Origin: Apostichopus japonicus
Taxonomy: Eukaryota > Echinodermata > Holothuroidea > Aspidochirotida > Stichopodidae
Length of the DNA: 64,000 nucleotides
Direction: 5' to 3'
NCBI RefSeq assembly: GCF_037975245.1
Contig: NC_092564.1
Location: forward strand, 6,579,984-6,643,983
The notes under the pieces were generated by a model. That model ran no database searches and was not told where the DNA came from. It saw nothing but the letters and a program-made list of their open reading frames with translations. A program made the position numbers and the translations under genes. Numbering within the stretch: the stretch's first letter is position 1; the number at the start of each line of letters is the position of its first letter. This document shows positions 1 to 12,392 of this stretch, one piece after another.

Positions 1-2913
1 ATCATGTTTAGGCAAACCGACACTTTTTGCGTGTCCAATATTTATTTTGAACCCAAGAACCCGTAAAGGCTGATATAAACAAACCGGTGTCAAACAAAGA
101 GGATAAACCGCACTGTGAACTCAGTATACCTCATAGTGCGAGTGAACTTGCTATATACCATATTTTACCGAACACCGAACTGATAAACCGTGCAGAACCA
201 TGGATATAATCCATACAACTTAATCTGTGGTACTTTTAGTGTCAAGTAATTGACCGTTTGGTTGCATAGACCTAGGGAAAGTTCACGAAATTTCGACTTA
301 AAACACAGTACGTCATTTGCCTTGCAACTACTGATAAAAGCGCAACAGCATTCTAGAGAACGTACATAACCGAAGGAAATCTAAATTATCGTCCCTACCC
401 ACCCAACATCCCAACCCCCCTCCCCATCAACCATCTAGAAGAATCGAACCAAAGTAGGCTGTCTGCAGACCGCAAAACAAGTGATGATCATGCGCAGAAG
501 GATGACAAACACTTTTTTTCATGTGCGATCAATGAGAGAGCTAGAGGAGGGGTGGGGGAGTGGGTGGGGCAGGAGCGGTTGGTGTAAATTGCTCTAGAAA
601 TGTGTGAATGTTTACCATATTATTGAATTGTTCGACATGCGTAAAATGATTTGAGTAAAAGTTGTTACTAGAGCTCTGAAATATTGGGTTCGTGTTTCGA
701 TCATTTTCTGACACAATTTTGGTATAACACTCATGATAACAACGGAAAACTGAACAACTCGCTGTGATAATAGGTTGTCCTATTCTTACCCCGAATGTTT
801 CAGATTCTTGCTCATATGTGACTGATAAGCACTGTTGAAATCAGTGGTCGGGTTTAATTGTCCTTACTTTCTTTGGAAAGATGCCCAGGCTCCCTCATTT
901 GACAAGTGTCCACAACCCAGTACCCCTTATACATATAGGCTAGGATCCTAAGATCAGTCATAACACACAACCTGCGTCTCTCACACTTGGTGTGTATCAT
1001 AAACGAGGATTTAAGGGCTCAGTTGTACTTTTCCATTCCGCTACAGCATTAAAAAATCGGCACTGTAAACAGATATCTTCCTCAAAATCAACCCCCCTTC
1101 CCCACCCCCCCCCCAAAAAAAATCATAATGTTAACACATTAGTGACGTTACTACACAAAGTTTCGCAAAGACATCGGTAACTTCACTCAAAATATTTTAA
1201 ACCGTATCGGCGCGCGTTGCTTATTTCATTTGTAATGCCAATCAATGTACAGCTTTTGAACTTGGGTCTAACTTGGCAACAATTAATGTGACGTCATAAT
1301 TTTTATTATTCTTAAGTTAAAGCATTTACTTACCTTACTACATTGTGTTCACTTTGCTTACAGTCAATGATTAAAAACTGTTTATTAATTTAAACATTTC
1401 AACCAATTCAATGTTTTTTAATTTATGTACTTAATATCTTCCATTCATTTAGCTATACACTTTACAACACCCACCCGAATGGCACCCCTTGACCGAAACT
1501 ATATAACCCCTTCATATGGCAACGGATTAATTTAAAAATATACCTAAGTCGTTATAATAAAGATTACGGTAATTTTAGCAGGGCTTCTTAACTTATGACA
1601 TGCCGGTACAATACAAAATGTCTTTATAGGATTTTTTTGCTTTTTCACTCTCCTATAGAAGAAATCATACATAGGCCTACCGGTCATCCTAACAACTCTC
1701 CATTTCCTATTTGCTTTTTTCATTCTGGCAGATTCTGGCAGATTGATTGGAACGTCTTCTAGTCATTCTCCAGTATTAAAGTCAAAAATATATATTCAAT
1801 AACAACTTATCCCCCAAAGGCTGAATATGATAGTACAGCCTCATATATACACGCACGCACGCACACAGGCAGGGCAGTTTGTCCATATACACAGTCCATA
1901 ATATACAGAATCCATATCTTGTGGTTTATTTGTCACCAAGTCGTCGGCTGTTAATTGACACTAAATCAATCAAAGAACGGCTATATATGACAATAAAAAG
2001 GGCCAATTTGGCATTAAAATTCATCAAATTTTCCCGTGTAGTCTGGAAACCCCCTTTTATTTTAGATAACAAAATCTCTGGCGCACTTCAACTGTACCGT
2101 GTTTATTATCCACTTTTATAGCTGGGCATAAAACATGCGATCTCTGCAGAAATATGAAAACGTTTTGTCAGGCCACTGATTCTCTCATTGTTATTGCTTG
2201 CACAATCTGTAATGATATTTACGCCAAAAATGCAATAAAACAACAAATAGTGACGAAATGGCGATAGTGACAAAAAACACCAAATCATCAACAACAAAAA
2301 TTGATCTCTTCGAAGAAAGCAAGAAAGGAAAAGAAAAAGAAAGCAAAATGACAATAATTGTTTCTGAAAGTTTTCACTTAAGTTTTAATAATATGAATTA
2401 TAAAGGATAAACAATTGAATCTCACGGCATGTGGAAATCATATACTTGATATAAATAGGGGCAAAACGGGAAGACAATTAGAACTTCCATAGAACCGCCT
2501 TACATTGATTTGCAAACACAATTCGATTTATCAATTATTTCAATGATAATTCTGAGAACTATTATCTGTTTATTGGCTAATTAACCTTTCCCATGCAGTT
2601 GATATGAATAGTACGACAATCGACACTGGAAGTCAGTACACGCATGCCTAACTTTTGTACAAATACATTAGGACGAGAGCACGAGAGTATATACGAGAAC
2701 TCAATAAGCTTGCAATATTTAGTCTATATAAAAGTGATTCCAAAACGCCTCGATTTTCAGGTACAAATTACATGACGGCGGGTAAGCGTAGAGGTAGCTG
2801 TGCTAGAAATATGAGTATCAGGGAATAGCAGCTCCCTGCCTGTACACACTCAATACAAGCATGGCACCATATGGTGTATAGGTATGTTCCCCAGCTTCAG
2901 TTTTATAATATGG
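1..2913. other. Non-coding, AT-rich; putative far intron of the Hox-like gene
   Basis: No coding region supported. Minor items: C-rich runs (about 410-424 and 1091-1115), a G-rich run near 545-570, a 10/11-bp tandem motif ATTCTGGCAG at about 1724-1745, and an ACGC tetranucleotide run at about 1852-1868. The reading frames here are short and lack conserved-looking composition. Confidence 0.5.
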
Positions 2914-2935
2914 CACACACACACACACACATACA

Positions 2936-3020
<85 letters not shown>
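2914..3020. repeat. Compound (CA)n/(AT)n microsatellite
   Basis: A (CA)n run at about 2914-2930 passes through an imperfect ACGCAT link into about 40 uninterrupted AT dinucleotides. The frame encoding alternating Ile/Tyr here is purely the product of the repeat. Confidence 0.97.
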
Positions 3021-3022
<2 letters not shown>

Positions 3023-3278
3023 TCACATAAAATAACAAATATATCGGTATAATTATCACGTTTGCATTGTAGTATTCTTCAGACAAAACAGGTGTGTTGA
3101 TTCTGTATATTCACTATTGTGTTACTTTTTATCAGATAAACTCTCGTTAACTTATTTACCTCTGACATAAAACTCGACTACAACAACTGACTTATAACGT
3201 ACACAACTATATACATATCAGTATCTTGTGTTACGAAGAGAACAATTCGGAATGATATTGGCATCACTTGAGTATCTC

Positions 3279-3473
3279 ATGTTGGGTATCAGGGTTCCCC
3301 CAAATTGAACCACGATCAACTCTCTCCCCTTCTCCCCCCAAACCCCCGCCTTACCTTCATAATCGATTTTCAGAATGCATATTGGGTATCAGGGTTCCCC
3401 CAAATTGAACCACGACCCACTCTGCCCCTCCCCCCAACCCCCGCCTAAACTTCATAATCGATTTTCTGAATGC
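3279..3473. repeat. Two-copy tandem duplication, ~100 bp
   Basis: Copy one starts near 3279 and copy two near 3379. Both begin TTGGGTATCAGGGTTCCCCC, continue with AAATTGAACCACGA and a C-rich middle, and end in CATAATCGATTTTC-GAATGCAT. They differ by a few substitutions and small indels in the C-rich part, so the duplication is fairly young. Confidence 0.9.
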
Positions 3474-3861
3474 ATGAAAACTATAGTCTTGAACTAATTA
3501 TAGAAATATCTTGCCAATTTCCGTCAGCAAGTTCCCAAAAACTATAGACGTCTAGACAAACCCCCCCCCCCATTAAACGGAATAAAATAAATCGCGACCT
3601 AGTAATCAATAGTATATAATAATGTCAAGCGATTAATAATATGTTTCATTGTTTTAGAGCTGTAGACACGAAAGTACCCCAGCGACGAAAAATTGAAACT
3701 TTGATTATTTTGTAACTATTTTCTTACTTCATCATTATCCCTCATTTGGTAAACTAATCTAAAGGAGTGGGTTTGATTTACTACAATACTATTCTAATAG
3801 CTGCAGTGTATCAGCTTTAAACCTATAGCAAAGGTGAGGAACCGTTAACCAGTTAGATCCA

Positions 3862-3938
3862 ATGCGTGTTACAATAATCCTTAACATGTGTTACAATTCC
3901 TTAACATGTGTTACAATTCCTTAACATATGTTACACTT
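3862..3938. repeat. 20-bp tandem repeat, ~3.7 copies
   Basis: The unit TTAACATGTGTTACAATTCC occurs exactly at 3881 and 3901, with diverged copies just before (3862-3880) and after (3921-3938). Confidence 0.9.
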
Positions 3939-4870
3939 ACGATCAGTTCCTATACTGAGAAGGAATCACAAACAGAAGCCCCCAAACACACAAAGCTATG
4001 CATAACCTCTTGCAGTGTTTATTTCGTATACAAAACCGTAATTTTTCTTGAGTCACATGAGCATTGTGGTATCATATATATATCGACTTCGATGTGTGAT
4101 TTCGTACGTAAGTAATCATTCCTACGATGTTGCGATGAGGATGTAATAAAGTTAAAACGATTGTTAAGTTTAGAGTTTTGTTTATGATTTTATATATGTT
4201 GGGATATGTTGTGAGGCTGATGAGATAAACCATGGGAATTCCCCCACGAAAGATGTCGCTCACAAGTTATACCTGGTCGCCAGCTGTGGAAAACGCACAA
4301 TCAGTTCATCAGTAAAACATGCAGACAGTTATAACTTTTAATGGTTTGACATATGTTACCGTGTAATTAACAAACATGTCAGTTGTAACTGATAATCGGA
4401 TCTTCACCCATTTCCAGTTTTAACTGATAAATCTATGAGTACCGAGTGACTATTTTGAATAGTACTGCATATCAGTCAAACTATACAAACCAAGCACAAA
4501 ATGCTGTTTTTATGCAAGAATCCGAGATCAAATCTACTTCATAGGGACATTCAAGACATTCATATGAGATGCAAAGCAGTGTCATACATCAGAAAGATAA
4601 TTTACATGTAAATAACAGATTACAAACTTCAACAGTTTATACTGGTGAAGTTCCCACATAAATGTGTGACAGGGCTTAAATTGTAAGCACAACAGATGCC
4701 GGATAATTCGAAATTAATTGAAATTGTCTTCATTTAATTGCGTCATTCTTCATAATATACAGGCGTTGAAACCTAACGACACGAGTCATTGAAATGCTTT
4801 TTGTGCCCAAAGTAATAGAACGTTTTCAATATTATAATAGGCATATATACATCTTGAATATATGTACATG

Positions 4871-5000
4871 TATATATATTGAATACAAACACAATATATA
4901 TATTGAATACACACACACACATATATAAATATATATACATATTAATATATATATATATATTAATGTATATATATATGTGTGTGTATTCAATATATATATT
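4871..5000. repeat. AT/CA-rich flank left of the retroelement, with inverted and direct matches to the right flank
   Basis: This microsatellite-like tract contains GAATACAAACACAAT (4881-4895) and GAATACACACACAC (from 4905). Its first 25 bases (4871-4895) are the exact reverse complement of 5821-5845 on the other side of the CR1/L2 copy. Bases from about 4905 on also match 5847-5890 in direct orientation. The region can fold back on itself through GTGTGTGTATTCAA at 4977-4990. Confidence 0.8.
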
Positions 5001-5796
5001 GTAATAATAATAATAATAATAAGACTTATAATGCGCACACACCACTCAAAGAATGTTCATGGCGCAAATGACAATGAGAAATGATACAAATAATACAGAA
5101 AAATACAAAACAATGACAGAAGAGAAACTTAATGGTATAAGATCATATAAAAGCTTTCGTCATTAAGTGTGATTTTATGCTCTTCTTAAAGTTAGAGAGA
5201 GTAGATGTTTTTCTGATTTTTAAGGGAAGTTGGTTCCATAAGCGAGGGGCAGAAACAATAAATGACCTATCCCCCCAAGAATGTTTGGACTTAATTTCAG
5301 ATAATAAAAATTGAGAGCTGGATCTTAGATTACGAGAGGGGACATACATATGTAATAAGTCAGAAATATACATTGGACCATGTCCTTTAAGTGATTTATA
5401 AACAATAAGGAGAATTTTATACATAATACGATATTTTACAGGTAGCCAGTGCAAGTGTTTTAAGACAGGGTGGATATGACAATGCTTATGAGAATGAGTT
5501 ACAATACGTGCAGCTGAGTTTTGGATTAATTGGAGTCTGTGAATCTGTTCATGTGGAAGACCGAGGAGTAAGGAATTGCCCATATCCAACCTTGAAGTGA
5601 TAAAAGAATGTACAATTTGTTCAGTTGCCTTATCATTTAAATAGTTTCGTAATTTGTAGATGCCTCTGAGATGAAATGCAGCAGAACTTGTTATTTTGGA
5701 AATGTGGCGTTTCATAGACATATTGGAATCAAAAATTACACCAAGATTACGCGCATGAGTGGAAGGGCGAACCTGAACATTACCAATTGATATGAA
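5001..5796 (-). mobile_element. 5'-truncated CR1/L2-type non-LTR retrotransposon copy
   Basis: The minus strand carries the C-terminal end of a reverse-transcriptase frame, then about 120 bp of 3' sequence (5021-5142), then a short trinucleotide tail of (ATT)n on the element strand (5001-5021). This matches CR1/L2-group elements, which end in short microsatellite tails, not poly(A). The 5' end is truncated near 5796, where the frame meets a stop and the sequence turns into flanking AT repeat. The element is the only clearly protein-derived transposon remnant in the window. Confidence 0.85.
5143..5796 (-). pseudogene. C-terminal part of a retrotransposon reverse transcriptase
   Basis: The frame is open for about 217 codons, of which 192 lie after an internal Met at 5721. 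Recognisable family hallmarks in order: R-N-L-G-V-I-F-D-S-N; A-F-H-L-R-G-I-Y-K-L-R-N-Y-L; Q-N-S-A-A-R-I-V-T; L-H-W-L-P-V-K-Y-R-I-M-Y-K-I; P-S-R-N-L-R-S-S; R-S-F-I-V-S-A-P-R-L-W-N-Q-L-P; and a final L-S-N-F-K-K-S-I-K-S-H-L. This is the thumb and C-terminal region of CR1/L2-clade RTs. Polymerase palm motifs (F/Y-A-D-D) and the endonuclease are missing, so the copy cannot move by itself. The lack of internal stops suggests recent insertion. Confidence 0.88.
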
Positions 5797-5820
5797 TTAC
5801 CAATTGATATTGATTGATAT

Positions 5821-5897
5821 ATTGTGTTTGTATTCAATATATATATGAATACACACACACATATATATATACATATTAATATATATATATATAGATG

Positions 5898-5945
<48 letters not shown>
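5821..5945. repeat. AT/CA-rich flank right of the retroelement
   Basis: The tract begins with ATTGTGTTTGTATTCAATAT, the exact inverse of 4876-4895. It continues with TGAATACACACACAC and ACATATTAATATATATATAT, which repeat the left flank in direct orientation. Long (AT)n and (ATGT)n runs follow to about 5945. Confidence 0.85.
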
Positions 5946-5950
<5 letters not shown>

Positions 5951-6879
5951 ATTTATATTGACCATATATGTATATTTATCAGAAGCACGCCATGAATTAT
6001 TTTATGTCCTATCATCTTTAGCATCTTGTCTTTATCCAATCAAATCCTTCCTCGTTATCCGGTATATGGCAAGGGTTATTGAAATACTTCGAAATTTATC
6101 GAAAATCCTAGAACATAAATGAAGAGGAGAGTCAGTAAAATGATCCATTTTTTATTTCGATTTGAATTCGTGGCTAAACGTTAAATCATCGTTAGACTAT
6201 ACAGATATGACAAGCTTATCATTTTATACGTCTTTCTGTTGTTCTGAGGAGAAAACAGATGGTGTGGATATTATGCACAGCATGTGGAACTATACAACTT
6301 GCATTAGCCTTTCTAATGTAATTTATATGTAAGTCGAAGGTAACTGGTAAATAGGACAAATATAAGCCTGCATAAACTAACATTAAAGCAGCTGAATGAG
6401 TATACGCTAAGACTACTGTCCAAGTGGATTCATGGAAGAAAATATAGTTTAGTTTTTCATGCGAACGTGATTTAGAAGAATATTTCGTCGCCGGGCCACA
6501 AATAGTTACATTCATATTGATCAGTTATCCAAGCTAGTTATTGACATGAACAACTTCCGTCCCGAATGGTATATACAAACGGAAGCTGTGGGGATTAGGT
6601 ATATCTGGATTGGTGACGTAAGCGTATGTTTATTGCTAAAAGTGTAACTTGTGGTATCTTACACATGAATATAAGAACACCGGCGGTAAACCGTTATTGA
6701 GCTGTGAAATGAAAAATAAAGTATACCTGAAAAGATAAAACTTAAAATTAGTCCACCAAACTTGAACCAGAAACAATGAGATGAGGCAATAAGCTCAAAG
6801 GTTGAACAAAGAAAACAAATAATTAACAAATAAATAAAATAATGCGTAACATAAAATGTCAGAGACAGAAAATATTTCG

Positions 6880-7010
6880 CCTCGATCTCCCGATGTTACA
6901 CACTGTCGGTTATGACTCTACCCTGGTGCGTATATATCCATGCCAATGGGACGGCTTTAAAATTGTGTTGGGTGTTTAGCGTTAAACGACAAATAAAAAA
7001 GATAAAATGA
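6880..7010 (+). mobile_element. Possible SINE/retroelement 3' tail
   Basis: The stretch TTGGGTGTTTAGCGTTAAAC at about 6969-6988 followed by GACAAATAAAAAAG resembles the GGCGTTAAAC-(A-rich) tails common to non-LTR elements and SINEs of marine invertebrates (from memory). It is slightly richer in GC than its surroundings. No tRNA-like promoter is clear. Confidence 0.3.
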
Positions 7011-8721
7011 TGCTTTATCTTGACGGTTGAATCGATTTATACCATTCGTGTTGCTCCCATAGGGCACGGGGCCTTATTAATTCGTCTTTATTTATCCAAA
7101 TTTCTATAAATATTGTTGAGGCGCTGACCTTTTTTCGCTCCTTAATTTAAGGCGTTCACATACCATATATACAGATGTCGGTATCATATGTTTGATGTCT
7201 GTGCTACCTCGCCTGACGATACTTTGCCGATATATAGAAAAGCAAACTGTCTAAAGACAAATTAGTAACGCCATGGGGTGTTAGGAAGAGCCCAGACACC
7301 CAGTCGTGTCCATTATCCCCCCCCCCAACTCTCCTCACCCCCGCAACGACTAATTCACTCAATGTTATTTATAATTTAAATAATAGCCATAAATGATAAG
7401 ACTAATTTCATTTTTTCTCAGTCCCGAACATTTTCTTACCCCTTCCCCCTCCGTAGCAAAAAAATTTAAAGAAGAAAAAGACAGATATTACTGTGGATAA
7501 GTTATGATTCAAAGCATTCTAAATTAATGTAAACTTGCATCTTGTCGGAAGTACCGTTTGTCATCAAGCTTAGAGTGCCCCCCCCCCCCCCCCCTTAGCA
7601 TGAGGCAACAGGATTTCTTATCAACAGAGGCTCTTAACTTGACAGAGCATTTCTCATCAAGAAGATTAATACAAAATGTTGCAATTACAACGCGAGGTCA
7701 AAAATGCGAGATACTTACAAGAGATTACATTTTACAGACAGTTCCGAACAATTCATCTACCCTATTACTGCATATAATAATCAGAAACAACACATATAAT
7801 CATTTTTAGCGATTCAACTTCAAGAAACACGTCGTGTATAGAATTCTGAAATGTCCTACGTAAACTCTGAATAAACTTTCAACTTCCGATAACTCGTGCC
7901 AAAAACAAAGAAGTATTAAAATAAAGGTTTTGTGGTAGTCCCCTAGATTCGTTAGTCATCATAAATTTGTTTACATGAAATAAGATTCTTGGAAAGCTTT
8001 ACTTCCGTAAATTTTTTTTTAGAGAAACGTGCGTCGATGTATCCTCAAAAATGAAGATATTCACGGCTTGTTGAGCTATATCAAACAGATTAATTGGCTT
8101 TTGTCACGTAATCTTACATAATTAGAATATTTTACGTGGTTTGTCTCTCTCTCTCTCTATCGCTCTCCTCGTTATGTTTGCAATGTAGGAAGACAAAAGA
8201 TAAAAAAAAAATGAGAATTTGGGATACCTCCTTCTCAAGCGAGACGTTGAGATACTACTTCAGGTTCGCTTACATCAATCGGAAAGAAAGACTATCAGCC
8301 AACCTTTTTCTGGGATTTCTGATCAAATTAATGAAACTTGGCGAATATTACTCAAATCAGGATTGAAAGTGGACAGAACTATCATGTCGATTGGAATTTT
8401 GTTTGTTATATCCCTAACGTCACAGCAAATAATGGTTACTGAGGGACATATCGAATACAAGTGAATACTATAGGCCTTTTGATGTCGTCACACCTTTTTT
8501 TCAACAATAATGTTAAGAATTTCTCATATCCTATCATAACTCGAAGTGGAACATTAGTCTAGAGATTTATAAGTTCCAGAAAATATCATTAGATTAAATA
8601 TAAAAAAAAATTAGAAAAGGGTTTTCAAATGTAGATCCAGTGACTGTTTATGACTCGTTTTGTTAGATCAAAGAGAGGAAAGTGCATCTTCATTTTCTAT
8701 ATACATATATTTGGGAGGGGG

Positions 8722-8754
8722 GATATAAATATATATTAATATAAATATAAATAA

Positions 8755-8790
<36 letters not shown>
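8722..8790. repeat. (AT)n/(ATA) microsatellite
   Basis: Imperfect ATATAAATA units merge into a run of AT dinucleotides, after a short G-run (8713-8721). Confidence 0.9.
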
Positions 8791-8791
<1 letters not shown>

Positions 8792-10982
8792 CATGTATCA
8801 AAAAACTTAGATCTACACATATGTTGTGACTGATATTGCATTTATGGATTTTCTACAAACTCTCGCGACCTTAGTAACCTATTTTTGCAAAATATTCAGG
8901 CGCAGTTTTCTTATCTAGAGAACTAACTCATCAAGAAGCCAAGTTTGGGCATCGCCCTATACAGATTCCCCACGGAGTTCGAGTCCATAGTTCATTTTCG
9001 GCAAGTTTTGAATATTAAGTCAAGGTCATATTTGCCATTTTTTGAACGCCCTCTATTCCCTAATGGAATCTTGATGTAGACTCGAGTAACATTACGGGAA
9101 CATAAATCATACGTTATATCGATATTTGCTTCTGATTGCCGCGCCAGAGACTTTTCTTTGATTCGAATTGAGAAGATATCCATCCTCCTGCAAGCAGACT
9201 GATTTGAATCGACTTGAAGAAACAGCTTCATAACCTTACCTCGATCGCGGCCTGTTTCCCCAGCCCCAGATATTCTATATATAATATTGTTTTAATTCTA
9301 CTAAAATTGTGACTCCTATCCACGAGTTCAACGTTCCGAGGGAAAAGTTACTTTGGTTAGGAGAAAACTATCGAGGGATCTTGACTTAATTCTAAAATCT
9401 CAAAAAAAGAGAAAAAAATAGGAGAGGAAAAATATTACCCTACATTATTTCTTTCATAAGCCAATTTTCAAAAAAAGAACAGTTATGTTAAGAACTTGAC
9501 GAAAGAGAAGTGAAGTATTAGAAAGTAGTTCACAGGACGATGAAATGTGAGGAATTGATGGAAAGTGAAGATGTCACTAGCCGTGCTCAGTTACAGTGTC
9601 TAAGATATTTCACATCTTATAATTTCGCAGTAAGAAATCAATAACCATGGCTGTAGGTCGAAGAACGCGACCTATTAAACTTGCTATCCTTTGACTTTTT
9701 GCTGAAAGGTTAGAACGTTGAACTCGGGATCGCTTTTCTCCATATAACCAGAAAAATAAGAAACAGGAAAAAATGAAAAAAAAATTGTTAATTTTACTGG
9801 ACTTCCACAAATTATTTCTTTTAATAAAGTTGATAACAAAGTTGACTCTGTGTAGCCTTGAAGAAGAAACACAAAAACGATAGGAGGAAACAAGAGACAT
9901 TTGAAGGAAAATATTAGACGCAGCATTGATGAGAGGAGTTCATTTTATAAATTTGATGTCAGCTGGTCTTGGGGAGGGAAGCTACACAGTTTACACAGAG
10001 AATATGTTCTGAATTTCTTTTATATCGCTAAAACACTGCAGATTGGTTAGAAAGGGATTTGTAGGCACGGAATTTACTTTGAAATATTGCTGTAGTGATC
10101 CTGATATAACCCTTTTTTTAAAATCCTACAAGCCAAATGTTGAAGCAGGTTCAATACTTGTTTATCTTCATTGTAAAACGCTGTGTTATAATCGTAGCAT
10201 AGATTTAGCCGAGAACTTCCATCGTATAGTGTGTTCTATGTTGACAACATACCTACAGTGTGTTATCACATGTTTATTGTAAGCATGCATATAAGTTTCG
10301 TGCCATTAGTAACTGGTATAGGATAACAATTGTGTAAAATAGATGTTTATGTCCTATCTGTTTCATATGTGATCGTCGTTAATAATAGAGATTGTTTCAG
10401 TTGGTTTCAATGAAGACAAAATGCTTCATAATGATTACTATTAATTAATACCTATTTGTCTACTATTTTCTTTTGACTTAACTGTGACATCATACTGTGT
10501 TGTCATGGTCACTTTAACGTAGCATTGGCCTCATTTAGTTACTAAATTTACAACACTATCATGCTATTAATATTGGGGGGGGGGTGTATATAACGGCATT
10601 CGATCCTCCAACAATTATCACATGATAACGTCCCATCCCCAACCATCGTTCCCCCTTGTCTCTGATGTTTACCAAGTGGACAAAAAGCTTTCAGTCAATC
10701 TTCGCTTGGTATTCAAGCATTTGAAATATTGTTCAGTTTCCTGCCTCTCGATAGATTCCGACGAACCAGGTTTACAACGGCTTGGCACTTAACGGTAACA
10801 TCAAACGATTCACACGGTTGTTAAGGTAACAGACTTTGGTGTACTTAGACGAACCACAATTGGTGAATTATTACGACTTAATGACCTTTATCGTGGCATG
10901 ATATGTTTATCAACTTATTTACCGAACAGTTAGGTCCTGAAAGTGTGAACAGTAGAACACAGAACTAAAACTGTTAACGAGC

Positions 10983-12392
10983 GCTACGGTACATTACATA
11001 GTAGTAGTAGTATAGTAAAGTATAGTACAACAATTCTGTACACTAATACGGTACGTTACATAGTAATAATACGGTGCATTACATAGTAGAAGTATAGCAG
11101 TGGTAGTGTCAAGTAGTACAACGCTTCTGTACACTAATACGATACGTTACATGGTAGTAATGAGGTGCATTATGTACAAGTAGTATGGTAGTGGTGGTGT
11201 AAAGTAGCACAACGCTTCTGTACACTAATACGGTACGTTACATAGTAATAATACGGTGCATTACATAGTAGAAGTATAGCAATGGTAGTGTCAAGTAGTA
11301 CAACGCTTCTGTACACTAATACGATACGTTACATGGTAGTAATGAGGTGTATTACGTAGAAGTTGTATGGTAGTGATAGTGTTAAGTAGTGCAAAGCTTC
11401 TGTACACTAATACGGTACGTTACATAGTACCGTAATAATACGGTGCATTACATAGTAGAAGTATAGCAGTGGTAGTGTAAAGTAGTAGAACGCTTCTGTA
11501 TGCTAATACAATACGTTACATGGTAGTAATGAGGTGCATTATGTACAAGTAGTATGGTAGTGGTGGTGTAAAGTAGCACAACGCTTCTGTACACTAATAC
11601 GGTACGTTACATAGTAATAATACGGTGCATTACATAGTAGAAGTATAGCAATGGTAGTGTCAAGTAGTACAACGCTTCTGTACACTAATACGGTACGTTA
11701 CATAGTACCGTAATAATACGGTGCATTACATAGTAGAAGTATAGCAGTGGTAGTGTAAAGTAGTAGAACGCTTCTGTATGCTAATACAATACGTTACATG
11801 GTAGTAATGAGGTGCATTATGTACAAGTAGTATGGTAGTGGTGGTGTAAAGTAGCACAACGTTTCTGTACACTAATACGGTACGTTACATAGTAATAATA
11901 CGGTGCATTACATAGTAGAAGTATAGCAATGGTAGTGTCAAGTAGTACAACGCTTCTGTACACTAATACGATACGTTACATGGTAGTAATGAGGTGTATT
12001 ACGTAGAAGTTGTATGGTAGTGATAGTGTTAAGTAGTGCAAAGCTTCTGTACACTAATACGGTACGTTACATAGTACTAATACGGTGCATTACATAGTAG
12101 AAGTATAGCAGTGGTAGTGTAAAGTAGTAGAACGCTTCTGTATGCTAATACAATACGTTACATGGTAGTAATGAGGTGCATTATGTACAAGTAGTATGGT
12201 AGTGGTGGTGTAAAGTAGCACAACGCTTCTGTACACTAATACGGTACGTTACATAGTAATAATACGGTGCATTACATAGTAGTAGTATCAGGTAGTACAA
12301 CGCTTCTGTACACTAATACGGTACGTTACATAGTAATACTACGGCACATTACTTAGTATAGTAGTGGTAGTGTAAGTAAAACAACGCTTCTG
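10983..12392. repeat. 91-bp satellite with alternating A/B monomers (182-bp dimer)
   Basis: The anchor CTTCTGTA and close variants recur at 11033, 11124, 11215, 11306, 11397, 11493, 11584, 11675, 11771, 11862, 11953, 12044, 12135, 12226, 12303 and 12387. Spacing is 91 bp with few exceptions: 96 where a CCGTA insertion occurs, and 77 and 84 at the right edge. Monomer A carries TACATAGTA and GTGCATTACATAGTAGAAG; monomer B carries TACATGGTAGTAATGAGGTG. They alternate except for one A-A junction at 11675. B has sub-variants (GTGTATTACGTAGAAG and TATGCTAATACAATACG), giving partial 364-bp order. Confidence 0.95.

Larger units (their letters stand above)
5946..10982. other. Non-coding, AT-rich; putative Hox intron
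   Basis: No convincing gene. Content seen: a possible SINE or retroelement tail at about 6880-7010 (listed separately), C18 at about 7577-7594, (CT)n at about 8142-8160, an (AT)n-rich tract at 8722-8790, and a G-run at about 10574-10584. The overlapping frames at 8136-8464 show no recognisable domain. Confidence 0.5.

Noticed and set aside
8974-8986. B-box-like GAGTTCGAGTCC
   Set aside because: No A box at the right distance and no cloverleaf or SINE structure.
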